Below, piece after piece: positions 11,660-22,622 of a stretch of DNA of 64,000 nt. The stretch is from Puccinellia tenuiflora (lineage: Eukaryota; Streptophyta; Magnoliopsida; Poales; Poaceae). The notes below the pieces were generated by a model. It was not told the origin of the DNA. It was given only the letters and a program-made list of their open reading frames with translations, and did not search any database. A program made the position numbers and the translations under genes. How positions within the stretch are numbered: the first letter of the stretch is position 1; each line of letters opens with the position of its first letter. Where the stretch lies: NCBI GenBank assembly GCA_012064385.1, contig QRDG01000405.1, forward strand, positions 757,502 to 821,501, in the 5' to 3' direction.

Positions 11660-13245
11660 CGCTGATTTGGAAAAGAAGCCACGTCCGATCTGGGAAAGGA
11701 GTGCAATCTGTTCACATGCATGCATGGCTTCACCGTACCGTACGCATTAAATTCAATGTGGATTTAAAAAAAAAGTCATAGCTCCTAAATTATGTGTCGG
11801 AATCGTGATCCGTGTTCACCGTTCGGTCTCTCACGACGAGCTCTTCAAAACTAAATCCCATTTATATATGTTTCGACAAAATAAAATCTGAAAAGCAACT
11901 ATTATGTTTGCGCCAGCAACTTGTCAGTACTGCCAGCAACTCGTCAGTACTAAAGTCAGTACTGCCAGCAACTTAGCAACAACACTGTACAACTTCCATA
12001 TTACTTACACAATAAACTTTGTACTAGTAAATACTAATTCCATATCATACTTTCTAAAACCACATGCAACTTAGTTTCTGAATTTTCGGATCTTCAGTTT
12101 GGAGGAAAACAACAAAAAAACTCGAACCTGCAATTGATCGAACTTTCAACTGCAACCGATCAAACTTTCGACTGCAACTGATCGAAATTTCACCTACAAC
12201 TGATCCCACTTTCACCTACAAAAACTGATCATACATACCCCCTGCAACTGATCACACTTTTTCTTTACGTGCAACTGATCATACCTTCAGCAGCAACCGA
12301 AGCATCTGATTACATGCAACTTTGATGAATCCTATAACATGAACATCAAAAATTTTGCCAGCAACTGGACACCATTTTGCCCGCAACTGAACACCATTTT
12401 GACCTGCAACTGATCATAACCTGATGTCTGCAACAACTAATTATTTGGTAAACATCATGACACCGACTTCTAGCTTCATGAAACATGAAAATGACACAGA
12501 TTCTAGTTTCATGAAACATGAACATGAACATGGCACACCTTCTAGTTTCATGAAAACATGAACAGGCATGGAAACATTAAGTACTTGCCATCATTTTTTC
12601 ACCTGCCTGCAACTGTCACAAAAGTGGGCAGCAACTATAGTTATGTGATGTAGTAACTTGTCCATACAACTGATTACACCTACAAACTGATTATACCTTT
12701 TCACTTGCAACTGATCATACATTCCAACAGCAGCTGAACATCTGGTCATATGCAACTATATATGATGTAACCTGTGACATGAATATCAAAAATTTAGTTG
12801 CAGGTGGAACAAACTAGTTGCAGATGTATAAAAAACTACAATTATCTGATGCAGTAACTTCTCTAAACAACTAATTTGCACCTGCAACTGATTACATTTG
12901 TTTCACCTTGCAAAACTGATAATACATTCACCTTGCAACTGATCATACCTTTACCAGCAACTGAACATCTGGTCATATGCGCTTTGATGAACCTGTAACA
13001 TGAACATCAAAAAAATTAGTTACAGGTGGAACAACTAGTTGCATATGTATCGAAAAAATGGTGGGGCAGCAACTGAACATTGGTGTGCCTGCCACTGAAC
13101 ATTTTTTGCCTACAGCTAAAGCATCGTTGTGCCTGCAATTGATCATGTGGCACACACTCTGCCTGCAATACTGCCACTCAAAATTGGACAGCAACTACAG
13201 TTATCTCATGCAGTAAAATGTCCATGCAACTACAGCTGATGCGGG
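11660..13245. repeat. Degenerate repeat tract built on a CTGCAACTGATCATA-like motif
   Basis: From about 11930 the motif (C)TGCAACTGATCA-T-A recurs dozens of times at irregular spacing with drift (CAACCGATCAAAC, CAACTGAACATC). A higher-order block of about 100 bp, containing CATCTGGTCATATGCAACT, then ATGAACATCAAAAA, then TTAGTTGCAGGTGGAACAA, appears in related form near 12285, 12725 and 12945. No ORF of note is present. 11660-11930 is ordinary flank. Confidence 0.7.
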
Positions 13246-14160
13246 TAGCCGATGGAGTTTGCACTAGAGGTCTATCGCATGTGGGATGTACGGGGGGAGG
13301 GTGTGCGCGTGTGGTGCGTGAGCTTACCTAGCTCTGTAGTCGAGTTCCCTACGGATTCACGCGTGGTGATGGTTGACGGCGCCGATGTCCCTGTGGACGC
13401 GCGTGGTAACGGTCGCCGACGAAGAAAATCTGCACGGTCGCGCGCGGATTCGGTCTCCGACTCCGAGCTCCACCCGCGGTGCCGGTCTCCGACGCCAAGC
13501 TCCCCGCCACTCCCGCGCGGGGGACGCTCTCGTCACCGACCTTCCCGCCCCCCTCGCGCGCGGCGACGCTCTCATCGCCGACCTCCCCGCCTCTCGCCCG
13601 CGGCTATGAGCTTCGACGACGCGGCCGCGAACGCCTCTGCGGCGCCCGGCGACATCCGCGGCGGGGGCAGGAACACGACGCCCCTGACAGCGGCGAGCTT
13701 CTTCCGGAGCGAGTACCGGGGCCCCCTCTCGCACCACCGAAGAAGAAGTGCGGCACGTCGCCACCCTCCGTCGGCGCGGGGGAGCGGGGAGGAGGCGAGG
13801 ATGGCGGGAGGCGCGGAGGGAGCGGCCGACGATCTCGGAGTCGCGGAGCCGGGCGAGCGCTCCTGGGCGGAGGAAGTGGTGGTGGTGGCAGTCGGAGCGC
13901 GCCGACGGAGGGGAGCCGAGGCGACGGTCCGCGGCGGCCGGGTGCGCCATGCGTGCGGCGGATCTGGAGGCTGTCGGGATCGGGAGAATCATGGTGGGGA
14001 GTGGTGCGGGATTTGGGCGTGGGTTTCGGTCGGAAGAGTTGGAGACCGACTTGATCACATCCATCGGATGATCGGACGGAGGAGAGGAGACCGCTCGTTC
14101 GCACAAACGAGCAGCCGTGCACTTTTTAGCAATTGGGCAGACCATTAGTTGCTTAGCTTA
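13246..14160. other. GC-rich CpG-dense block with overlapping ORFs on both strands, not called as genes
   Basis: ORFs of 298 codons (plus) and 262 codons (minus) occupy the same DNA. Neither shows a domain, and both are rich in Arg, Pro, Ala and Ser as expected from CGN-rich sequence. It may be a captured gene fragment or GC-rich TE leader. Confidence 0.4.
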
Positions 14161-14729
14161 ACAAAAAAAAAAGGGGAACGGAGGTGGAGAACGCACGGAT
14201 TCAACGTGGTGGTTGTCGACAACAGTTTCGAGGGGGAACAACGGCAGCGCGGGAGGTCTTCATCCTCCTCCGCTCGCCGCTCGACGCCTTTGATTAAAGC
14301 GACACCGCGCCCCCTCCGGCATCTCCATCGTGCTCTATGCTCTCGATCTGCGGCAAGCTCGGGCGGCTATTTTGGCGGGGCTTGAGCGGCTACTGCGGCA
14401 AGGCTCGGGCGGCTACTACAGAGGCGGGGCCGGTGACGGGCAGGTCTGCTTGCGCTCGTCGGAGCACGAGTCGGCCTCGACGAGGCTGGTTGGGAGCGAG
14501 GCGAGGCGTTCACGGGGGCTAGTGTGGGGGCTGGCGTCCTGGACTAGCGATCCCGCCGCTCGGTTCCGACGTCTTCTCGCCGCCGCCGGCCGGTTCCCAA
14601 GTTGTCGGCGCGGGCGCCTGCTCCCACGACCTCGTCGGCGTCGGGTCCTTGTCGTCGCGCTCGTCGTCTAACGGCCTCCGCTCGCGCACGTCGCCTCTCG
14701 GCTTACGGAGAGGGGAACAGGAAAGAGAG
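14161..14729. other. GC-rich intergenic DNA, no gene recognised
   Basis: Short ORFs on both strands lack motifs. The stretch flanks the hAT-type MITE and includes its left target duplication at 14730-14737. Confidence 0.4.
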
Positions 14730-14737
14730 ATTAAAAG

Positions 14738-15505
14738 CAACGAAAAACATAGCGTGCTATCAAAAATAGCGTGGCCCTCCTCCAAAAGCCACGGAAGATA
14801 TAGCGTGATATAGCGAAGTTACATATAAAATAGCGTGATGAAAAAAATGGCTAGAATTACCCAAATATTAAGGATTTCAGCACTAAATTTTTTGTCCAGA
14901 AGCAATACATGATTAACAACAACACTTTCTCGTATTGTTGATGTTGTGCTTGACACAGCAACACCTACAATCTCAGCACCTATAATCGGATAGCAAGATC
15001 ACCTGCTTGTGGCTGAGCTACCGAGGCCGTGGTGGACATCGTGTCCAGAGGTAGCTTGAGGAAGCTGGAGTCGAGCTTGCGGTAGACGACGCCGCCGCTG
15101 CCAGTCGAGCTTGAGAAGCACCGATGCAGAGTTGGACGGAAGACGATCTGGAAGAAGGTGAGCTGGTCGCCGCCGCCGCAACTCAACCAGCCGCCACCAC
15201 CGCTACAACTCAACCAGTCGTCGCCGCCTTCGCTCGATGCGGGGGATTTCTTTAGGTCGAGTTGTGGAGGAGTGATGGTGCTGTTGACTGCATGAGAGGA
15301 TGTAGATTTTTTTAGTTGGGATTGGGCCGAGTCGCTATTTCCAGATTTTTTTTAGCGTGCTGTAACGTTGTCACGTTTAGCGTCATTTAGCGCGTAAAAA
15401 ACATCTGTAGCGCTGTAGCGTCAACTTTTGGCTAAATATAGCGTCGGACCTCCAAATACGCTATACGTGCTAATAACCACGAAATAGCGCGCTATTTTTT
15501 CGTTG
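14738..15505. mobile_element. Non-autonomous hAT-type element (768 bp) with 8-bp target duplication
   Basis: Terminal inverted repeats read CAACGAAAAAC-ATAGCGTGCTAT on the left and, as complement, CAACGAAAAA-ATAGCGCGCTAT on the right. Identical 8-bp direct repeats ATTAAAAG (14730-14737 and 15506-15513) flank it, the length expected for hAT. Subterminal DNA at both ends is studded with TAGCG motifs, probable transposase-binding repeats. The middle (about 14990-15300) is GC-rich and could be captured DNA; it encodes no recognisable transposase. Confidence 0.85.
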
Positions 15506-15670
15506 ATTAAAAGACGTGGATCATTTGATGCGGCGGATTCGGACGAATTGGAGGAATATTCTATCAGGTGGGAGGAACCGTGCACTTCAGCTTAGAACCA
15601 AACGCTACAAAAACTGGAACCATTCCACCCCACCCCTCTCAGTTCGTGCAACCAAAGGGTACAACTATAA

Positions 15671-16407
15671 AAAGGGTTCCCTTTGCAAAGGGAACTTTAT
15701 TAGCTCCTAATCGTGCCACGTGGCGGAAGCACACTTGTCCCGCATGTAGAAAGCAAAATCGAATTTGAACACGAAGTGAAGGAAGCAAAAACGAATTTCC
15801 CCACCCCAGCTCCCCTGTACATCCGCGCGCACACGGGTGTACATCCGCGCGGACATCGTTGTACATCCGCGCGCACATCGTTGTACATTCGCACGCACAT
15901 CGGAAAGTACAGAGTATATAGAACAGAAAGTACAGAATGTAGCCATTCGGATGTACAGATTAGTGCAAATAGGGTGTACAAGTACAGAGAAAACGGAGTA
16001 CAAAGTACGTTGACAGCGGATGTACAAGTAAGTTCAAACCCGAAGTACAGCTATGTTCAAACCGAATGTACAGCTATTCATCTTTTGGATGTACAAAAAA
16101 AAAGTTCGTCAAAACCTATCGACATGGGATCTAGTTTTGAAGATCTCGACGCGAGGAGTTCAAAAATGAAAACGGTTCGTAATTTGAATAAGCGGTTCTC
16201 AAGATATTTCGTTTTTAAACATCGGTTCAAGAAAATAAAAGAGAAACTCCCTCCCACCCGTACCCTTCCTTTTCTCTCTCTTCCTCCCCACTTTAACTCC
16301 TGTTGCGACACGTGGCGAATATTCAAACAAAAGAACAAATGAGAAGGCGCCACTTGGCGTGAGGACAGCGGAGGAAAAATTCCCTTCGCGAAGGGTTCCC
16401 TTTTTTT
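15671..16407. mobile_element. Palindrome-ended repeat element (MITE-like)
   Basis: The left end carries GGGTTCCCTTTGCAAAGGGAAC (15674-15695), shown here as a near-perfect palindrome, and the right end ATTCCCTTCGCGAAGGGTTC (16379-16398). Outer arms pair imperfectly, including a GCCACGTGGCG / GCGCCACTTGGC pair further in. A 9-bp ACCAAACGC occurs outside both ends (about 15598 and 16415), but a target duplication is unproven because it does not abut the repeats. A 209-codon plus ORF inside is repeat-encoded. Confidence 0.5.
15817..15904. repeat. 22-bp-period tandem array, four copies
   Basis: GTACATCCGCGCGCACATCG-type units start at 15817, 15839, 15861 and 15883. The spacing is exactly 22 bp and only a few bases vary per unit. 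Further GGATGTACA motifs are scattered to 16095. Confidence 0.9.
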
Positions 16408-16618
16408 AGTGATTACCACCAAACGCACGCTTATCTGACTCGGCTCCTCACCCTATGGGGCCGAATTTGTTTCCTGATCGGATTGTTTTTTTGTGAGGGA
16501 ATCCTGATCTGATCGTATTCAGATCGAGCATACCGCAGGAACGGACGGCCCGTGTAGCATGTGCCTCCAACTAGGCCCATCAGCGACGCGTCTAAAAAAC
16601 ATGTAGACAGCTGCCAAG

Positions 16619-16810
16619 GCAATCCTATTTGCAGCGCACCGCGGACACTGTTTCCTTCCGCGCACCCCTCCATCAGTGTAATGGGCCGGCCCACGAGCAG
16701 TTCATCCAGTCAAGCCAGGGCAATCCTATTTGCGGCGTACCGCGGACACTGTTTCCTTCCGCGCACCCTTTCATCAGCGTACTAGGCCGGCCCACGAGCA
16801 GTTTATCCAC
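16619..16810. repeat. Direct duplication with 111-bp period
   Basis: GGCAATCCTATTTGC-GCG-ACC through GGCCGGCCCACGAGCAGTT occurs from 16619 and again from about 16730 with a few substitutions. No coding content. Confidence 0.85.
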
Positions 16811-18105
16811 AAACAGACTTTTTCTGGTCATTTTTAAATCGTTTAAAAATAGATTTCATCCACCGATTTTTTTCTGTTCATTTTTCAAATTGTTTAAAAT
16901 AGTTTCGGTTCACCGCTATTTTCTGTTCACTTTTTCAAACAGTTCAAAAATATATTTCGTCCAGCGACCATTTATTTTCACTTTATAAAATCGTTTAATA
17001 ATAGAATATGTTCACTCATAATTGTCGTTCACTTTTACAAATCGTTCAAATTAGTTTCTATTCACCAACCTTTTCTGTTCACTTTAAAAAAATTCAAAAG
17101 TAGTTCCCGTTCACTGAAATTTTCTATGAACTTTCTAAAATCGTTCAAAAATAGTTTTTATGTTCACTTTTTAAAGATCGCTCCAAAAGTGCTTCCATTC
17201 ACATATATTTTTTAAATCATTCAAAAATAGGTTATGTTCACCGACCCTTTTATGTTCACTTCTAAAAATCGTTCAAGAGTAGTTTTTCTTTACCAACATT
17301 TTTACTATTTAAAACAGTTCAAAATAGTTTTCTTTACTTTTTAAAATTGTTTAAAAATAGATTTCGTTCATCGACATTTTCTGTTCACTATTAAAATTGT
17401 TCCTAAATAGTTTATGTTCACTTTTTAAAACTTCTCAAAAAGTTTCTGTTCACAAGCTTTTTGTGCTCACTTTTCAAAAATTGTTCAAAATAATTCTCGT
17501 TTGCCTACATTTTCTGTACACTGTTAAAATCGTTCTAACATAGTTTCTGATCACATTTTTATATCGTTCGAAAATAGTTTCGTTAGAATATCTATTTCAT
17601 TCATTTATTAAAAATCATTCAAAAATAATTTCCCTTCACAAAATTTTTCTTATCACTTTCTAAAATCGTTCAAAAATAGATTTCGTTCACCGATATTTTT
17701 CTGATCATTCTTAAAATCGTTCAAAAATAGTTTTCGTTCACCGCCATTTTCTGTTAACCTTTTAAAATCATTCAGAATATATTTCATTTAGCGACCATTT
17801 ATGTTAACTTTTTAAAATCCTTCAAGAATAGTTTATGTTCACACATAATTTATATCCGCTTTTTTAAATTGTTTAAAAATAGTTTCTGACGTTATATGTT
17901 CACTTTTAAAAAATAGTTCAAAAGAGATTATGTTTGTCGACCTTTTTCTGTTCAAGTTTTAAATCGTTCAAAAATAGTTTCTCTCCATCGACCCTTTTAT
18001 GTTTACTTTCAAAATCGTTTAAAACAGTTACTGTTCACTGGTTTTTTGTGTTCCTTCAATTAAATCATTCAATGATAGTTTATGTTCACTAACAATTGAA
18101 ATGTT
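16811..18105. repeat. Degenerate satellite-like tract, ~50-bp unit
   Basis: The core TTCACTTTTTAAAATCGTTC, followed by AAAAATAGTTT and CGTTCACCGAC, recurs about 25 times over 1.3 kb with spacing mostly 45-55 bp and heavy drift. It is AT-rich and non-coding. Confidence 0.85.
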
Positions 18106-18475
18106 TATGCGCACAATAGAAACATAGCGAGCAAGACATGTATGTATGTGCCTAGCTTTTATGAAGCTTAATAATAGTGTACATATATATTTGCCAAAAA
18201 ATAAATGTATATGTGTTTGTGTTTTGATCCAGCCTATGCGGGATACTCATAGCTAGCTTCGTGGCGAAAAGAAGAAAAGGATACTCGTAGCCAAGAAAAG
18301 AGGAAAGCAAGCCCAAGGCATAGGAAAAATCAAAACGAACGACCGGAGCCTCGACTGTGTATCTACGTTACTGGTACATACGAGGTGTACATACATGCGT
18401 GAGTGCGTGCATTTACATGGGCCAAGCCCAGCAAATGTCAGCCAGCGCAGGAAGGTACGGCCCGATTTTTTTTAA
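18106..18475. other. Intergenic sequence, nothing recognised
   Basis: No ORF, repeat or regulatory element could be supported between the satellite-like tract and the MULE-associated inverted repeats. Confidence 0.5.
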
Positions 18476-18760
18476 TAATATTTTTATTATTTTTGGAAAA
18501 TAATACGACGCTTTGAAACATTTCGAAAAATAATACGGCATCGGCTTCCCTTAAGCCGAGCAGGTCTTGTCGGCTTCGCCGGGACTAATCGGCCTGACCG
18601 AAGCCGACTAGCTTCTCGGCCTGCCACCGACCCGAGCGCTGAATATGGTGGCAGACCTGCTCGGCTTCACTTAAGCCGAGCAGTCTTATCGGCCTGGACG
18701 AAGCCGATTAGTGCATCTCGGCTACGCACACACCGACTGCTGCATGCACTCCCTCCCAAA
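18476..18760. repeat. Cluster of inverted CGGCTT/AAGCCG repeats at the left side of the MULE
   Basis: Segments such as CGGCTTCCCTTAAGCCGAGC and CTCGGCTTCACTTAAGCCGA, with GAAGCCGA and TCGGCCTG motifs, pair with each other over about 180 bp. This could be the terminal region of the MULE whose genes follow. The opposite terminus is lost to the copia insertion at 24127, so a terminal inverted repeat cannot be confirmed. Confidence 0.5.
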
Positions 18761-18952
18761 TCATATATTTCCTATTATATCTTTAGCTGGTGAATAGAAC
18801 ACATGAAATATATGTTGTTTCCCCGCCGTTTTCTCCCGCCCTTTCTCGTTCCCGCCATTTACGCACACTCCCGCCCTTCCTCGTTCCCGCACTTTCCTCC
18901 CGCCCTTTCTCTTCCCGCTTTTTCTCTTTTCGCGCAGTTTTTCCTCTTCCAG

Positions 18953-18964
18953 CCTATATAAGTC
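18953..18964 (+). promoter_or_regulatory. TATA box of the small MULE ORF
   Basis: CCTATATAAGTC lies about 55 bp upstream of the ATG at 19010, within pyrimidine-rich DNA typical of a grass core promoter. Confidence 0.6.
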
Positions 18965-19009
18965 GTTGGTTAGTCAGGTGGATAAGCAGTCTAGCGAACT
19001 CACTCATCG

Positions 19010-19456
19010 ATGTCGGGTTTTCCTCCTTACCGTAGTTTTCTTCCACACGAGTCTGGGCGCCTTTTGAAGTGTGTTGTCGAGTTTAGGGTAGACAATAAAT
19101 TAGTTCTATGGGAGGAACTCATTAGTAGTGATAGTTTCCTCACTGAGATAGACTCGACATTGTGGAGGAGGAAGATTTATTGGACTCATAGGACTCCACA
19201 GGAAATACGACAGGAACTACTCAGGCTGCATGAAAGGTGGAAGAAGGTGAGGCAAACCAATAGGGACGAGAAGTTCATCAATTGGTTAGCAGATCATCCG
19301 TCTGATTGGGCGGAGGAAAGCGAGGACGATGATGACATCTTCATGCCTAGAAGCACTGTCAATAGAGCGGGAGTGTCGAAGGGCAAGAAAGCGGCATCGT
19401 CGAAGGGCATGAGTGGCCTATTGATGGAGGCAGGAGGATGTGTGGACGGGAGATAA
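19010..19456 (+). CDS. MULE-associated small protein of unknown function (148 aa)
   Basis: The protein begins MSGFPPYRSFLPHESGR and has a basic middle with a probable helical segment (PQEIRQELLRLHERWKKVRQ, about residues 63-82). An acidic patch EESEDDDDIF follows, then a basic tail. I recognise no named domain. It has its own TATA box, an intact reading frame, and converges on the plant-mobile-domain gene about 280 bp downstream. It sits at the far end of the element from the transposase, suggesting an accessory protein. A host-gene origin or C-terminal truncation cannot be excluded. Confidence 0.6.
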   Translation: MSGFPPYRSFLPHESGRLLKCVVEFRVDNKLVLWEELISSDSFLTEIDSTLWRRKIYWTHRTPQEIRQELLRLHERWKKVRQTNRDEKFINWLADHPSDWAEESEDDDDIFMPRSTVNRAGVSKGKKAASSKGMSGLLMEAGGCVDGR

Positions 19457-19578
19457 AATTTATTTAAAGTACTGAATGTATCTTTCTTTCAGTTCTAGCT
19501 CTTAATTTAAGCGTGTTTTAATGAAAAGTTGTAATCTCGCTGTTTCTTAATAAATGTATGAAGCATTGTCTGATCATA

Positions 19579-19715
19579 CATAGATATGAATATGTCTCAT
19601 ACAAACGTAGTGTCTCGTACATAGATAGGATTATGTCTCATACAAATATAGTGTCTCATACATAGATAGGAATATGTCTCACACAAATATAATGTCTCGT
19701 ACATAGATAGATAGT
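19579..19715. repeat. 41-bp tandem repeat between convergent genes
   Basis: Units starting CATAGATA at 19579, 19620, 19661 and (partial) 19702 give a 41-bp period. They lie between the stop of the plus ORF and the end of the minus-strand gene. Confidence 0.85.
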
Positions 19716-19735
19716 AATATCTCTAGAGATAGGTC

Positions 19736-22395
19736 TCGCTACTTCCGTATGCCCTGACACTATGGAGGAGCCTGGGGTGTCGAACATCCGTACCTATGTA
19801 CTGGCCGAATTTGACGAACTGGGGTACCATCCTCGTTAAATTATTACTCCTGCGTGGTCTGCGTCGGGTTCGGTGGGGTGTCACCAGCGTGTTGTAAGGT
19901 GGAGGAGTCCCTAACAGAAGCTGCCAAGCGCTCATCTCCTCCATCTGGTTCCCACCTTCCTGATCACTCCCCCACACGGATCCGGACATGGACGACGGAT
20001 GCCTGGACATGAATGCACCTATATGGCACGGACATTAGTTTTGCCGCCGTTTGCATTGAAAAGTCTAGACAGAAATGTACGTACCATGTGGCTGGGGTTG
20101 TGGCCGAAAAACAAAGCTCGACGTAGGACTGTGCTGCAACTGCTGCCACCCCGAATCTCCAGGCTGGTCAGGAGGGGGTGGTGTTGGCGTCGGCTACGGT
20201 GCTAGGTGAGGACGCGTGTGATGTCGCTGCTCGGGGGTATCTTGCCGATGCGGTTGGTGCTGGTGCGTCGACGGACGTGGGGGGCGTTGTGCCCCGTGGT
20301 GGTGAACAACGTCCGAAGTGCGAGTGCACGTGATAGTCTCGTAGATAGTCCGTAACTTTCCCTCCATACGCCTAAGCCAGGACACATGGTGCTCTCGCTC
20401 TAGTAGAGATCCGGTAGAAAGGGAACGTCCATACTCAGCGAAGTCATCCTGAAGGTCATGTGTCAATTGTGACTGAAATTGTCACTTAGATTATTAAGTA
20501 CATGTGCATGAATTAATGTAAACAGACTGAAACAGATAATTATAGTATATTTACCGCGTACTGTCTGGAGCCTGAAACAGACTGGCTCGGGTACATATCC
20601 CAAGTAGAAGGTTGAGGCATCTCCTCCGGATGAGAGTGATGAATGATGCGTACTCGTGTCGCAGTCATGTACCACCGTAAATAGTCGTTGAATAGTGACA
20701 TATCAAACACGGCATCCTCTTCCCAGACATGCATCCTCGCAGTGTCCCACTACGTAACGAACATCTGGATGAGAGGGTTTATTGTCTAACCTCTGGAGCC
20801 ATTGTTGAGTCGTCCTGTTAGTTCCCCTCCTAGTCAATCTTAAAATACGGTGTGTGTTAGACAATAAATTAATCCAAAAATCCCGGACTACAACCTTATA
20901 TGCATAAATGTAAGTTCAAATACCTGTGGACGACAGCTGGCACAGGATGTGCTATAGGTGGGGGAATGATCTGCTAGCGTAGACCAAATTGCCTCATTAC
21001 CCTTTGTTGGGCCATCTCCTCAACGAACATATCGAAGATAATCTTCGATTTTGTCATCCAGTATGCGCGATCTCTGGTGCAAAGAAGAGAGATACCGCCT
21101 GGGTACTTAGCATGTACAGCCTCATGCGTGTATGGCTCCCAGATGACCTGCTCACTGTGCAACACGTCGAATTGTTCGTTGAATGCCGGATAGCAATTCC
21201 TCACCTGATCTTGAGCAAACCGTCTCTGTGCAAACCAAAAGTACGAGTAAGTGTGCGTAAATATTAGTACTAACATATAATGCATAAAGTTAGTTTACAT
21301 AAAATATATAACATACCCTCGATGTGTCCAAAGGGTGCCGAAAGTAGGCATGTCAATGTAATCCGCATCAAACATCTCGGCCAACGGGTAAGCCTGCTCA
21401 ACCAATATGTCTGGTCGCCCGATCGAGAACCTCTCCCACGACCACAATTGCAACAATAAAGGGAATCCAAGCAGGGCTGACCTAGGTGTGATAAGTTGGC
21501 AACCGTTGCACATACCTCGGTACGTAGCCGCTAAGACCGCGGAACCTCAACCCCTCGGTGTGATGTGATCGGGGTGTGTGGCGTTGGCGATCTCAAGTGC
21601 AATAGGGATGTAGCGCGCACTAACAGTGGTCACATGGTTCTCCATGAACATCACCTTCCCGAGAAGCCACAGTACGTACGCCTCCAGACTCTGAGTGATC
21701 TGTGGCTCTGTGAACGGGACGTGTGGAAAACTGGGAAATTTGTGGATCTGCATTCATGGAAAAAATGTGTAAGTAAAACAATGCAGAACAAGCTATAAAA
21801 TAGTAGACATGTCTACTAACCTGGAAACCGAGCAACCAATCAAGCTTTGGTCTGTGATCCTCTAAGGCGAAAGGCGCAGCATTATTCTAAATACCATGAA
21901 AACGGTGTGCCATAGCCTCGTTCCAATTATTTGGTGCCTCCAATGGCCCTATGGGACGACCCGCCAATGGTAGTCCGAGCAAATACGACACATCCTGGAG
22001 AGTAGGAGCCATCTCTCCCCACCGAAAGTGAAATGTGTGTGTCTCGGGTCTCCATCTGTCCACTAAGCAAGTGAGCAAAGAGTGGTCCATGGTCACCCTC
22101 CTCGTCCTTTCGGTTGCCTCAACTAGACGCGTGGAAGGTAAAAGCCCATCCCACTTCAGTCTGCATATCATGAAAACAGTACAATGATTTTTTTTATCCC
22201 ATTAATATACACATGAGATGGAGAAATTAACACATACCTCTGAACCCAATCAGGGTGTATCATCCAGTTTTCCTTAGGAGTGCGAGTAACCAAGGTATCT
22301 AGACTGCCCTCCTGCAATTTTGAAGCACGATGCTTACTGTCAACATCCGCATCAAGTAACAATTCCACCTCCATTTCTGTACAAAATTTAGACAT
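19736..22395 (-). pseudogene. Plant mobile domain (aminotransferase-like, MAIN/MAIL type) gene of the MULE, degenerate
   Basis: Exons with good splice sites are 22238-22395, 21821-22160, 21317-21747, 20924-21225 and further 3' pieces. The mobile-domain signature is clear: DHSLLTCLVDRWRPETHTFH, TLQDVSYLLGLPLAGRPIG, LEAYVLWLLGKVMF and, near the end, QRVMRQFGL. The domain is known both in host MAIN/MAIL genes, which affect silencing, and in transposons. Here it directly follows a MULE transposase on the same strand. Lesions: TAG after AHRFHGI (about 21887), a frameshift near 21555, and stops in the last exons. Function in transposition is unknown. Confidence 0.75.
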
Positions 22396-22622
22396 GGAGT
22401 CAGAATAAGTATACTTGTTGCAGATTAAAATATATGCACATTTGAAATCAACAATTTAAAATATTCCACACAAATTACAATTTAAAATATAGTTCCGCAC
22501 GAATTAAAACATAGTTCCGCACGAATTACAATTTAAAATATAGTTCCACACGAATTAAAACATAGTCCCTAGTTCCGCCCTCTCCCTCCTTGTCCTCGGG
22601 TTCCACGTCCTCGGTTGCCTCT

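Noticed and set aside
13252..14148. 298-codon plus ORF and overlapping minus ORFs of 262 and 172 codons
   Set aside because: All come from one CpG-dense block; low-complexity Arg/Pro/Ala composition and no domain in any frame.
15817..15904. Regular short repeats reminiscent of a CRISPR array
   Set aside because: Units are contiguous without unique spacers and the genome is a plant nuclear one.
15713..16342. 209-codon plus ORF over the 22-bp array
   Set aside because: The encoded sequence follows the tandem repeat and has no conserved motif.
15598..16423. MULE call based on 9-bp ACCAAACGC repeats around the palindrome-ended element
   Set aside because: The 9-mers do not abut the inverted ends, and this word is common in grass flanking DNA.
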